39,980 nucleotides of DNA from CAZGOM01 sp964542875 (GTDB lineage: Bacteria > Planctomycetota > Phycisphaerae > Phycisphaerales > Phycisphaeraceae): contig CAZIWA010000044.1 in the NCBI GenBank assembly GCA_964542875.1, forward strand, positions 1-39,980. Direction: 5' to 3'. The position numbers were made by a program, and so were the translations under genes. Of this stretch, positions 15,589-24,385 are shown one piece after another (the stretch's first letter is position 1; the number at the start of each line of letters is the position of its first letter). The notes below the pieces were generated by a model. That model was not told where the DNA came from. It saw nothing but the letters and a program-made list of their open reading frames with translations, and did not search any database.

Positions 15589-16017
15589 TTCCTCACCTCA
15601 ATCCACCGCCTCGCTCTTTCCTCCTCTCCCTCTGGGAGATGGCTCACGGTGAGGGCCAATACGGTTCATTTAAACCCTTGCATCCCTCATCCAAAGTGCT
15701 GAAGGCACGGCCCTATTACAGCCAGGGTCGCAGCGCTTCTTAGCGCGGAGGCTCTGGTAAACATATAAAAAGGATGCTCTTGCACGCGCCGGCGTCCATG
15801 CCTACCAACTTGTAACGACCCAACTCTGCTCTGCCTCTTTTTCCTCTTCGTAACCAACTCAACCGTATCGGAGTGAGGGCCGTCCACACATGCACTAAAC
15901 GCTCCGCCCCCCTCCAACCCACTCTGACCAGACCCCAGCCCCTGGACCCCAGACCCTTCCTCCTGAATCCCGAGTAAAATCCTCCCGCTCACCTCAACTC
16001 TAACGAAACCCACCCCA
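15589..16017. other. 429-bp non-coding space with two repeats
   Basis: No gene. Contents: a CCTCTCCCTCTGGGAGATGG...GGTGAGGG hairpin-type repeat at 15621-15656, like that at 121-150; a CCAGGG-type structured repeat at 15716-15802, listed separately; an ACCCCAGACCC simple-sequence run at 15931-15965; and a TAAAAT at 15976-15981 that could be the -10 box of the CitG-like gene. Confidence 0.55.
15716..15802. repeat. Dispersed structured repeat, copy 1 (CCAGGG family)
   Basis: An outer stem CCAGGG (15722-15727)/CTCTGG (15752-15757) encloses an inner stem GCGCT (15733-15737)/AGCGC (15742-15746), followed by CTTGCACGCGCCGGC and CATGCC. A second copy lies at 26920-27020 with the same order and compensating differences in the outer stem (CCAGGG/CCCTGG there). 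Confidence 0.6.
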
Positions 16018-16878
16018 ATGCCCCTCACCCCTGACCAGATCGCCGGCTGTATTGAACGCGCCTGCACCGACGAAGTCATGGCGCCCAAAGCCGGCAACGT
16101 CCATCCCGGCGCCAGCTTCGCCAACCTCCACTGGCGGGACTTCATCGACAGCGCACGCATCGTCGCCCCCATCCTCTCCAACACCCACACCCTGGGCGTC
16201 GGCCAGGCCATTTATGATTCCGTTAAAGCCACCCGCGACCGGCTAAACACCAACACCAACCTCGGCATCATCCTCCTCATCGCGCCCATGGCCTGGGCCG
16301 CGGCCACCACCCAGTTCCGCGACGGCGTAGCCAAATGTCTCGCCTCCCTCACTCTGGATGACAGCCGACTCATCTACCAGGCCATCGCCTACGCAAAGCC
16401 AGGCGGCCTGGGCCAGGCCGACCAGGCCGACGTCACCCAACAATCCCAGGGCCAAGCCACCATCCCCATCCTCGACGCCATGGCCATGGCCAAGGACCGC
16501 GACCTCATCGCCCGGCAATACGCTAACGGGTTTGCCGACGTCTTCGACAAATCCGCCGCCTGGATCCGCGAGGAAGCACCTCGCTTCAACAACGACCGGC
16601 TCCTGGCCATCGTCGCCGCCCACGTAAGGCTCATGGCCACCCTCCCCGACACCCTCATCCAGCGCAAGCTCGGAATCGACTCCATGCGCCAGGCCGCCCG
16701 GCTCGCCCAGGTCGTCCAGGAAACAGGCGGCCTCTTCACCCCCGCGGGCCGAAAAGCTTTTGCCGACTTGGACAACTGGCTCCGCGCCGACGGCAACAAG
16801 CGCAACCCCGGCGCCACCGCGGACCTCATCGCCGCAGGCCTCTTCGTCGCCGAAGTCGAAGCTCTCCGCGCCCAATAA
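16018..16878 (+). CDS. CitG/MdcB-like triphosphoribosyl-dephospho-CoA synthase family protein
   Basis: A 286-residue cytosolic protein of the CitG family (COG1767), whose characterised members make 2'-(5''-triphosphoribosyl)-3'-dephospho-CoA from ATP and dephospho-CoA. Matching features are the KAGNVHPGASF motif near residues 24-34 and the NTNLGIILLIAPMAWAA segment (78-94). No citrate or malonate decarboxylase genes are near, and homologues in organisms without citrate lyase are thought to serve other, unproven roles. No ribosome site precedes ATG. It converges on the large envelope-protein gene. Confidence 0.8.
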   Translation: MPLTPDQIAGCIERACTDEVMAPKAGNVHPGASFANLHWRDFIDSARIVAPILSNTHTLGVGQAIYDSVKATRDRLNTNTNLGIILLIAPMAWAAATTQFRDGVAKCLASLTLDDSRLIYQAIAYAKPGGLGQADQADVTQQSQGQATIPILDAMAMAKDRDLIARQYANGFADVFDKSAAWIREEAPRFNNDRLLAIVAAHVRLMATLPDTLIQRKLGIDSMRQAARLAQVVQETGGLFTPAGRKAFADLDNWLRADGNKRNPGATADLIAAGLFVAEVEALRAQ

Positions 16879-16902
16879 CACGAATCCCCGCACGATCTCC
16901 TC

Positions 16903-16936
16903 TCTTCACTTCATACTTCGTAATTCGTACTCTCCC
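16903..16936. repeat. CTTCATACTTCGTAATTCGTA micro-repeat in convergent space
   Basis: The short space between the CitG-like gene and the 1281-residue gene holds TCTTCACTTCATACTTCGTA followed by ATTCGTACTC, which combines the words of the pyrimidine-rich type (13201) and the ATTCGTAATT type (28095). This suggests that the two types are one family. Confidence 0.45.
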
Positions 16937-19900
16937 TCACTCCCCCTCCGCCAGCTTCTGGTAATACACCTCTGCCACGCCCTCATACCCCGGCAGCACG
17001 GCCCACGCCGGTTCATCCAGCACACGCCCCCGCACTCCCTGCCGCCGCGCCGGGCTGCCTTGAAAAGCCGCCCCCCCCGCCATCGCCAGGCGTCCCTTCT
17101 CAGTCGGTTTCACCCCTTGCGCGCGCATCCGGAAATCGCTGTCCGCCTGCGCGTGTTCAAGCTGCGCCAGTTTCTCTTCCAACCCCTTAAGCGCTTCCTC
17201 AAGCCCGGGCGGAGCCATGAACACACGGCTCAAATCCTTCTGCACCGTGCGCATCATCTTCACCGTCTGTGTGAACTTTGAAAGCCTTTCCCGGTCCGCG
17301 GGGTCCAGCTTTTCCAGGTCCACATACATGTCCTTCAGCGACTGCGGGTCAAACCGGCTTCCCGGCTTAACGCTCTCCACCACCCGATTTTCCTTCTGCG
17401 GCTCCCCCATGTGCTTGGACATCTCCGTCTTCCACTGCCCATCGTTGGACATGGCAAAGTGATTCCTGTCCTCACCTTTGATCGTCGTTCCCGAATCCCC
17501 CGCCGACGGCTCCACATCCTTCTGGGTGAACCTCACGCGTTTGATCTCTCCTGGAAAGCGCTCTCCGCTTTGGCTCCCTTCCTGCGGCTTGTCCAACCCT
17601 CGCCGATCATTCGCCGTCTGGCTGATGTTCCGTCCCGTCGCACGGGAATCCTTGGTCCCATCGCGCGATGTTCCCCCGATCTCATTGGCAGGTGGAATGT
17701 TATTCCCCGTCGGTGCCGCAGCAACATTGGAATTCACATCCCCACCCTGCTTCCCGATCTCTCCCGGCTCATTGATCCTCGCATTGGAATTCAAATGATT
17801 CCGGTCGTAATTCGGGTCCGTATTGGGCTCCTCCGGAATCAATGGCCCCGCCACATCGCCCATATCCATCTGCGGCGTCACCGCCACTTGGTTCGGCTCC
17901 CGATCGCTCTGCCCAGGAAACCGCACCTGCCCCGAAGGCTTCTCCCCCAATTTCAAAATCTCCAAATCCTGAGGCGGCTTGGCCCCGCCACCCGTATCCA
18001 GACTCGCCACCTGTTCCGGCGTCATCTTGTAGTCATTCACCTTCGGCTCCGTCGCCTTGGTCTTCCCCGCCCCAGGAACCTCCCCCGGCTTGGGCTGCCT
18101 CGCCGCTTCCCCGCCATCCACATCCGCATACGTCACGCCGTTGTCCGCAGGCGCATCCCCCAGCACCTTTCCGGTTCCCTGCTTCTCCCCCCTGGGCTCC
18201 ACCATCGCCACCTGAGGCGGCATTCCATGCGCATTCTTCAACATCAAATACGTCTGCGTCAGCCAAGCCGCCGCCTGCTCTTGCGCCATCCCCATAAGCT
18301 GAAAGTCCCGGCCATCAATCGCCCGATCCGCATTCACGAAACTGCCCACCATTTCCGGCGCCTTCAGCCGCTGTCCCGCTGTCTCATACGCCGACACGAT
18401 CTCCGCCCTGGGCTTAGGCGCATCAGGCTCAGGAGTCTTGGTCAGCCGCTGCGCCACCCCCGTCAAACCCTGGCTCACCAGCGCGGTCAATCCTGCCAGA
18501 TGTGTCTGACGTGTTTTAAATGCCGCCAGCGTGCGCCCCATATCCGCCCCGGGCTCCATGGACGCCAGCTTCGCGTCGTCGCGCAGCAGGCTCTGCCGAT
18601 CCGCCAGAAACTTCACCATCCCCGCCATGTTCTGGTCTTCCCACCGTTGGCGAAACGCCGTAAACGCGCTCTGCAGTTCCCCAAGGCTCACCGCCGAGCG
18701 CGACATCGCATTCACCGCCAGGTTGTACGCCGCCAGGCTCTGTTGCGGCTCCTGCTGCCGCGTCACCGCTTCCATCCCTTGCACGCTGGTGCGCACATCC
18801 GTGTCATTCACCATGCCAAGCGAAGCCCGCATGTGCTGCGCGCTTTCAGGCATTGCCCGCATGGTCAATAGCACCTGTTTGCCAAACCCCGCCTCTTCCC
18901 TGGCGAGGTTTTGGGTCAGTTCAGCCAACGTCTTCTGCCACGCCTCGGAATCCTTGCGTTCCTTGGCGTCAAACACCTTGCGCGCGTCCACGGCTTTCTT
19001 GTGAAGCGCCTCCTGCGCCTGTATATGCGCCGCCAGACGCGCTTCCACTTTCAGGATCATTTCATATTCCACCTCCAGCGCCCGGGCCGCACCGCCCAGC
19101 GTCACCGTCACCGGCGCGCCGGCGATCCACGTCCCCAGGCGATCCGGCCGTCGGTCAGACGCCGCAGGCACCAGTTCCACATCCTGCCCATCCACAAACC
19201 CCAGTTCCGCCATCGCGGCCTGATATTCGTACGTCCCTTTTTTCACGCCCAAGTCCATCGGCCATGCGCGCACCATCTGCCATCCCTGCCCTTCCACGTC
19301 CAGTGCGGTGCCTTCCATCACCTCCGCACGCCCGCCTGCGGCCTCACGCGCAAAAAAACCCACCTGGCTCAACCCCAGGTCGTCGCTGGCCTTCACCTGC
19401 CACTTGTACTTCTGGCCCGAGCCGATCCCCAGCATTGCCGGGTCCGTCACCAATTCCGCCCGTGCCGGTAAATCGGCAATCGCCCGCATGGTGTACCGGG
19501 CCGTCTCCTGCTCGCCCTGCTGCCCCGCCTCCTGAGGCGAAAGCACAATCTTGTACGCCACATCATTCACCACCGCGAAGTTCAGGGAAAAGCTCCCCGG
19601 ACCCATCACTTTCCCCGGTAAATCAAACCGTTTTTTCTCCGCCTGCGGGTCATTGAGATACCTCAGCGTTAGCCCTTTTGGCGCTCCCACGGTCTTCACC
19701 ACCATCTCCACCTGGCTGCCTTCCAGCGCTTCGATGTCCCCCGTGCCCGCCTCGATCTTTTTCGTCGCCAACCCCGCGTATTCAGGGGGTGTCACCGTGC
19801 TCACAAATCCATGCACCTGCGCCGCCTCCGGCACCTGAATCGTATACACCTCCGATTGATGGTCCCCGGCGATCACCCGGTACTTGGTCGTCTGAGCCAG

Positions 19901-20782
19901 GCCCAGCAGCGTAAAACGCACAACCGCTTTGTTCTCTTTCCCCTGCACCACGGCTTCGGGATTAATCGCCACCAGGTGCGACTGCCGCTTGTCTCCCGCC
20001 GCCTGGCTGATCTCCACCGCCTGCGGCACCTTGCCCTGCAACTCAATGGTGAGCGTCACGTTCTGCCCCGGGCGCGCCTGGGTATCGCCCGGCAGCACCG
20101 TCATTCGCGTCCGGTAAGCCGGGTCATGGTTGCCCATCGGATCAAACATCCGGGCCACCGACGCTTCAAAACCCGAGCGGTTAAACGCCCACATCCCCAG
20201 GCCCGCGAACACCACTGCACCCGCCACTGCGAGCCTTGCCAGCGCCGGCCGCAGCGCCCGGGCCTGCTTGAGTCGAATCCCCTCCAGCACCTTGATGTTC
20301 TCTTCCACCACATGCCGGGCCACCAGCCTGCCGCCCTGTCCCGCGTCAGATGCCCGGGCCAGTTGCAGCGCGTTGATGAGCCGATTTCCCAGCCCTCCCG
20401 GAGTCCGCTTTTCGATCGCCAGCGCCACCTGGTCCACCGTCATGTCAAACATCCGCCATCTGCGGTACAGCGACAGCGCCAGCCAACCCACGCACGCGAT
20501 AAACACCGCCAGCGACACAATCCGTGCCGCCTGCGGCAGATGCACCGTGTGGTCGATGATGAACACCAGCCACAGGTACCCCAGCGTCACCGAAACCCCC
20601 AGGCCCAGCGCCTCAAGAATCACGATCAGCTTCCACCGCTTTCGGTTGTCGTCGATCACGCTTGAAAGCCTCGCCGCGGCATGGCCCTCTGGATCCATCG
20701 CGCCCGTGGGTACCCCGGAAATACCCGCTGCGCGATCCTCACTCTTTTCCGCATTCTGCTGGCCGTCTGGAGTCAATGACAT
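16937..20782 (-). CDS. Large membrane-anchored envelope protein (DUF4175-like), 1281 aa
   Basis: A 1281-residue protein with three N-terminal membrane helices (about 52-77, 86-105, 181-200), then a long extracytoplasmic part. That part has Ig-like β segments (about 225-330, PGQNVTLTIELQG and VSTVTPPEYAGL), more β-rich regions to about 580, and a charged coiled coil with QAQEALHKKAVDARKVFDAKE near 590-660. A disordered Gly/Pro/Asn-rich region (about 850-1110) and a short helical C-terminus follow. The layout resembles DUF4175-like proteins that in planctomycetes usually end a MoxR-DUF58-BatA operon; no such genes adjoin it here. GGGGA lies about 6 nt before ATG. Function unknown, probably envelope-associated. 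Confidence 0.8.
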   Translation of the reverse strand: MSLTPDGQQNAEKSEDRAAGISGVPTGAMDPEGHAAARLSSVIDDNRKRWKLIVILEALGLGVSVTLGYLWLVFIIDHTVHLPQAARIVSLAVFIACVGWLALSLYRRWRMFDMTVDQVALAIEKRTPGGLGNRLINALQLARASDAGQGGRLVARHVVEENIKVLEGIRLKQARALRPALARLAVAGAVVFAGLGMWAFNRSGFEASVARMFDPMGNHDPAYRTRMTVLPGDTQARPGQNVTLTIELQGKVPQAVEISQAAGDKRQSHLVAINPEAVVQGKENKAVVRFTLLGLAQTTKYRVIAGDHQSEVYTIQVPEAAQVHGFVSTVTPPEYAGLATKKIEAGTGDIEALEGSQVEMVVKTVGAPKGLTLRYLNDPQAEKKRFDLPGKVMGPGSFSLNFAVVNDVAYKIVLSPQEAGQQGEQETARYTMRAIADLPARAELVTDPAMLGIGSGQKYKWQVKASDDLGLSQVGFFAREAAGGRAEVMEGTALDVEGQGWQMVRAWPMDLGVKKGTYEYQAAMAELGFVDGQDVELVPAASDRRPDRLGTWIAGAPVTVTLGGAARALEVEYEMILKVEARLAAHIQAQEALHKKAVDARKVFDAKERKDSEAWQKTLAELTQNLAREEAGFGKQVLLTMRAMPESAQHMRASLGMVNDTDVRTSVQGMEAVTRQQEPQQSLAAYNLAVNAMSRSAVSLGELQSAFTAFRQRWEDQNMAGMVKFLADRQSLLRDDAKLASMEPGADMGRTLAAFKTRQTHLAGLTALVSQGLTGVAQRLTKTPEPDAPKPRAEIVSAYETAGQRLKAPEMVGSFVNADRAIDGRDFQLMGMAQEQAAAWLTQTYLMLKNAHGMPPQVAMVEPRGEKQGTGKVLGDAPADNGVTYADVDGGEAARQPKPGEVPGAGKTKATEPKVNDYKMTPEQVASLDTGGGAKPPQDLEILKLGEKPSGQVRFPGQSDREPNQVAVTPQMDMGDVAGPLIPEEPNTDPNYDRNHLNSNARINEPGEIGKQGGDVNSNVAAAPTGNNIPPANEIGGTSRDGTKDSRATGRNISQTANDRRGLDKPQEGSQSGERFPGEIKRVRFTQKDVEPSAGDSGTTIKGEDRNHFAMSNDGQWKTEMSKHMGEPQKENRVVESVKPGSRFDPQSLKDMYVDLEKLDPADRERLSKFTQTVKMMRTVQKDLSRVFMAPPGLEEALKGLEEKLAQLEHAQADSDFRMRAQGVKPTEKGRLAMAGGAAFQGSPARRQGVRGRVLDEPAWAVLPGYEGVAEVYYQKLAEGE

Positions 20783-21101
20783 CGCCGTCCCCTAAAAAAG
20801 GATGTTTCCTGCGTCATTTGGGCGATCTGGGAGAGTCCCGGAATCTGGCCCACGTGAACCCCGAACCCCAAATCCGCGAAACAGCATTCCTGCTCAAACC
20901 TCGGTTTTCCCTTGGCTTGTCAGAATCGCGAATAGGTTGTCCGTGTGCCCATTAAGTACGACGGGCTCAACGCCAGCTTGTTCCAAATATTTTTTTGCGC
21001 CACATAACAATGGCACACCCAACTGGCCTTCAAACCCCCGCACGCACACTCGAAGCCCCCCGATCACCCGGGCACGCTGGCGCCCTTCCCCTCCACACGC
21101 C
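20783..21101. other. 319-bp space with a possible gene remnant
   Basis: It lies between two minus-strand genes. GAACCCCGAACCCC at 20859-20872 repeats the simple sequence seen near 2921 and 3061. On the minus strand 20894-21010 reads open with unusually A/T-rich third positions (KKYLEQAGVEPVVLNGHTDN and a short tail, then TGA). It has no ribosome site or sensible N-terminus, so it may be the degraded end of a lost gene. Nothing else is seen. Confidence 0.35.
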
Positions 21102-22391
21102 TCAAAGATTCCCAACCCCCGTCACCATGTACGCCTGCATGATGCCAGACTCCGACGAATTAAAAAACATCGTCTTCCCGTCAGGCGACAAGAACGGATG
21201 CGGGTGCCCCTTGTCCTTCCAGAATCGTGTCCGGGTATCCAGAATCCGGTGCCACTTCTTCACCGGCCCCGCCAGCGGCTCACCCAGGTCTGCCACATAA
21301 AGATCCATCCCGCGCTCAGGGTCCGGGTTGTAATCGATCACCATCCGGTTACCCGAAATGTCCGTTGCAAAATGGAAAAACCGAGGCGGCCCGCCCGGAA
21401 ACCCTTCATGCAGCAGCTTGCGCCTCCCGCCCGGCGTCAGCAATCCCAGATCCTTGTCCGACGTGCCGATCGTCCCTTCGATCACCCATTCCTGAAACGG
21501 CCCCGGCTGCAGATCCGCCCCCATCGGCATCCGATGGTCAAACCGACCCACGGTGGAAAGAATCGTGTCTCCCCGTCCCCGCCAGCACTGGTGCCCCTGG
21601 CACTGCTCATACTCCGACCGGCCAAACGCCGTATCCACAAAACCTGTCCCGTCGTCGTTGATCACCTGAATATCCGCTCCCAGGCCGCCCACACCTTTAT
21701 CGCACGACGCATCCGCACGCGTGGTGCCCCCGTGGTTCTCCTGAATCAGCAGCCAGTGAGACTTCACCGGGTCCAGCGACCGGCTGTACTGCGGATGCAG
21801 GTTAAACCGTTCCGGCCCTTTGATGATCACCCGGGACGCAAGCGTCTTAAGGTCCACCACCACCAATCCGAAATCCGCATTGGCCTTGGTGCCGTCGCCA
21901 AAATGCCCCGCAAACGCAAACCGCTGTCCATCCGACGAAATCGTCGAAAGCGGGTACAGCTTGCTGATCCGTTTATCCACGCCCTCAATGGGCCGATCCC
22001 ACTTGATGATCGACTCCCGCGCCGACCCATCGAGCTTGACGCGTTTCAGTTCCAGCGTTCCGCCGTTGAATTCCGTCCGGTCCACCAGGTAGTACAGCCA
22101 CTTGCCGTCGGGGCTCACGCTCGGAGCAGTCGGCCCCAGTTCATCCGTCAGCGGCGCCAGCCCCGCGCCCGGGTTCTCCAGGTCCGCCAGCAGATACCGG
22201 TGCTTCGCATCGTCCTTATCGCTCCCGTGAGCGTGGCAGGATTCATGCAGCACCATCCGCTTGGAGTCAGGCGTGAAAACCTGCGCCTCCATGTAAACAT
22301 GCGTGGAAGGAAAATCCGTCCGCGTTGTCATCTGGAAAACATCAATTCCCTTGGCCGACCGCACGTCCAGCAAATCATTCCGGTTCTTCAT
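21102..22391 (-). CDS. Oligogalacturonate-lyase-like β-propeller protein
   Basis: A 429-residue protein with repeated propeller blades of TolB/WD40 type (for example SVSPDGKWLYYLVD and HPHPFLSPDGKTMFFNSSE). It has His/Gln positions (QENHGG, GHQCWRG, HPHPF) like those coordinating manganese in PL22 oligogalacturonate lyases, which cleave digalacturonate in the cytosol. No signal peptide is seen, as in Ogl. Whether it keeps lyase activity is open. The start at ATG 22391 follows AAGAAGAGA; a longer reading overlaps the upstream gene. No other pectin genes are near. Confidence 0.7.
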   Translation of the reverse strand: MKNRNDLLDVRSAKGIDVFQMTTRTDFPSTHVYMEAQVFTPDSKRMVLHESCHAHGSDKDDAKHRYLLADLENPGAGLAPLTDELGPTAPSVSPDGKWLYYLVDRTEFNGGTLELKRVKLDGSARESIIKWDRPIEGVDKRISKLYPLSTISSDGQRFAFAGHFGDGTKANADFGLVVVDLKTLASRVIIKGPERFNLHPQYSRSLDPVKSHWLLIQENHGGTTRADASCDKGVGGLGADIQVINDDGTGFVDTAFGRSEYEQCQGHQCWRGRGDTILSTVGRFDHRMPMGADLQPGPFQEWVIEGTIGTSDKDLGLLTPGGRRKLLHEGFPGGPPRFFHFATDISGNRMVIDYNPDPERGMDLYVADLGEPLAGPVKKWHRILDTRTRFWKDKGHPHPFLSPDGKTMFFNSSESGIMQAYMVTGVGNL

Positions 22392-22431
22392 ATGTCTCTT
22401 CTTTGCTTCGGGACAATAAGGCCAACCGCGA

Positions 22432-22451
22432 GGTCGACGATACCATCGACC
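22432..22451. promoter_or_regulatory. Operator-like palindrome before the lyase-like gene
   Basis: GGTCGA (22432-22437) and TCGACC (22446-22451) are inverted arms around 8 bp; 8 of 10 base pairs match over the whole 20 bp. It lies 41 bp upstream of the lyase-like start, in the short space after the preceding gene's stop, a usual place for a repressor or activator site. Confidence 0.35.
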
Positions 22452-22461
22452 GGGAGGCTGC

Positions 22462-23340
22462 TTATAACGTGGGCCGAAGATTAACAGGTTCACCCAAAAG
22501 CTGCGCGCGCTCGGTGAGCCAATGGGCGAGATCGGGCATTCCACTTTGGCTCGCCCCCGTAGCCAGCAGATCATGCATCAGCCGACACTGTGCCTGCGGC
22601 ATCAGGTCCGCGGACATCACCTTTCCGCGCCAGTCGTACATCACATGCTCATAGCGCCGGGTGTTGGATTCATACAGCGTCCTCAATAGCAGCCGCTGCA
22701 GGGATTCCAGCAGCGAAAGCTCCATCGGGTGCAGTTCGCTCAGCCCCCGGTAGGCCGACACCTGGTCGTTTAGCCGCAGCGCGCATTCCGTGCGCATCAG
22801 CAACAGGTTCGCCTTGTGCTGGCGCAGCGTTTTGTGGTCCATCTCCAAAAGGTCATCGGCAATCTGCGCCGCCTCGCCGTAGCGATGCTGCCGGAACCTT
22901 AAAAGCGAAAGTCGGTAGTAGTAGTTCACCCGGATCGGCGCTTGAATCACGCGCTTGCTGCCCACGTTCGCCAGCATATGCTCCGCCAGCGCCGGGTGCG
23001 CATCGATCACCTGGCTCGCCCGTGCCATCTCCTGCCACATCCTCGCCTGGCTGAACCCCGTCACCACCCAGAAAATCAGCACCACCCAAGCCACGCCGGA
23101 CCACAGCCACGCCCCCGGCGGCGCTTCCATGGCAGACAGCACAAAACACAAAATCAGCCCCATGAACAAATACCGGTGCACAGCCTCGTCCTGCGCCACT
23201 GCGCGATTGGCCTGCCTCGGCCGGTACACGCCGATCGTCTTAAACGCCTGCGCCAATAAATCCTGGTCAGGCCGCAATTCCGGCTCAAAAAAATCCGGCA
23301 GTCCCGCCTTCTCTGGCGATGGATCGGGGATCGGTTTCAT
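22462..23340 (-). CDS. Twin-helix membrane protein with helical-repeat C-terminus (second of pair)
   Basis: A 292-residue protein: N-terminal cytosolic part, two close membrane helices (about 59-76 and 80-97), then a helical-repeat region of TPR-like character (YRLSLLRFRQHRYGEAAQIADDLLEMD and similar). The family is unrecognised. Its ATG overlaps the stop of the upstream gene (TGATG), so translation is coupled; a GTG one codon earlier is less likely. It has the same architecture as that upstream gene, so the two probably arose by duplication and may form a complex. Confidence 0.7.
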   Translation of the reverse strand: MKPIPDPSPEKAGLPDFFEPELRPDQDLLAQAFKTIGVYRPRQANRAVAQDEAVHRYLFMGLILCFVLSAMEAPPGAWLWSGVAWVVLIFWVVTGFSQARMWQEMARASQVIDAHPALAEHMLANVGSKRVIQAPIRVNYYYRLSLLRFRQHRYGEAAQIADDLLEMDHKTLRQHKANLLLMRTECALRLNDQVSAYRGLSELHPMELSLLESLQRLLLRTLYESNTRRYEHVMYDWRGKVMSADLMPQAQCRLMHDLLATGASQSGMPDLAHWLTERAQLLGEPVNLRPTL

Positions 23341-24305
23341 CACTTGCCCCCTTCGTTAACTGGGTTCACAACCGCCCCGCCGCCCCACACCGGCGAAGGC
23401 GTCGCCGGCAGCACCAGAAGCTCCGACAACGCCGCAAAGCGCTCCACGATCCGCTCCGGCGATACCAGCAGCGTCGCCATCCGCCACCATTTGTGCGCCT
23501 GCGCCTCGTGCTCTGCCTTGGCCGCCGGGTCCTGTTCGCGCAGCCCCAGCCGATGCCGGGCAAACGCCAATAACCCATACGCATATCCCGCTTCCACACC
23601 CAGCGGGCGAAACATCTCTTTAGCACCCTCTTCAAGCGCAACCACATCTGTAAAGTGGTACGTCCGCGCCATCTGAATCAGGTCCGCCAGCCTCACCAGC
23701 GCCTTCACAGGCGGCGAAAGCTTTGTCACCTGCAGGCGTAATCTTCTGAGCCGGTCGTCCGCATCCGCCAATTGATCGTTTGAAAGCAGCGCGATCGCCA
23801 TGTGCGTCTGCACCTGCGGCAAAAACGGGTGCTCCTGCGGCAGTGCATCCAACAGCGACTTGTACACCACGATTGCCGAGTCGTACTGCCGTAACTGATC
23901 CAGCGCATACCCCAGGCACGCCAGCGTCCGGGCGTATTGCTCGGGCATCTGCTTCACCAAAGGCAGCGTATTCCACGCCAGGTCAAAGGAAGCACGCCAC
24001 TGCCGGGTCACCGTCAGTTCATGCACCCGTCGGGTGTCTTCTTCAGCCATGCGCACCTTGCGTGCCCGGTTCAGCACCACCCCCATCAGCCCGACCGTCA
24101 TCCCCACCGCCAGCACCGCGCTCACCCCTGAATCGCTGAACAACCCCAGCATCAGGGTGAAAACCATCATGCCCATCAACCCCATGAAAAACAGCGGCGA
24201 AGCCGGCTCCAGCCGATTCTCGCCAAGCCACTCCTTCACCTTCTCTTCGTCAGGCAAAACACGCGGCATCTCTACGGATTGGGAACTCTGAACCATTGGC
24301 TTCAT
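23340..24305 (-). CDS. Twin-helix membrane protein with helical-repeat C-terminus (first of pair)
   Basis: A 321-residue protein with a charged N-terminus (EEKVKEWLGENR), two membrane helices (about 37-56 and 61-78), then TPR-like repeats (QYARTLACLGYALDQLRQYD, VQTHMAIALLSNDQLADADD). The residues between and around the helices, RARKVRMAEED, are basic and suit a cytosolic C-terminal domain. The start at ATG 24305 has AGGGAAG about 11 nt upstream, and ATG 24296 is an alternative. It is coupled to the next gene through a TGATG overlap. Function unknown. Confidence 0.7.
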   Translation of the reverse strand: MKPMVQSSQSVEMPRVLPDEEKVKEWLGENRLEPASPLFFMGLMGMMVFTLMLGLFSDSGVSAVLAVGMTVGLMGVVLNRARKVRMAEEDTRRVHELTVTRQWRASFDLAWNTLPLVKQMPEQYARTLACLGYALDQLRQYDSAIVVYKSLLDALPQEHPFLPQVQTHMAIALLSNDQLADADDRLRRLRLQVTKLSPPVKALVRLADLIQMARTYHFTDVVALEEGAKEMFRPLGVEAGYAYGLLAFARHRLGLREQDPAAKAEHEAQAHKWWRMATLLVSPERIVERFAALSELLVLPATPSPVWGGGAVVNPVNEGGK

Positions 24306-24385
24306 TTTAGTGCCAACTTCCCTGTCAATCCTGCAAACGCAAAACTAAATCACGCCATCCTGCGAAACTCCACCCACGCCATCCC

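Noticed and set aside
17411..18871. Long plus-strand open frame (486 codons) opposite the 1281-residue gene
   Set aside because: Arg/His/Pro-rich composition is typical of the antisense shadow of a G+C-rich gene; no ribosome site, no motifs, and the minus-strand gene is well supported.
20802..22484. 560-codon plus-strand open frame opposite the lyase-like gene
   Set aside because: Same shadow composition (Arg, Pro, His), no recognisable domain; the opposite strand encodes a clear β-propeller.
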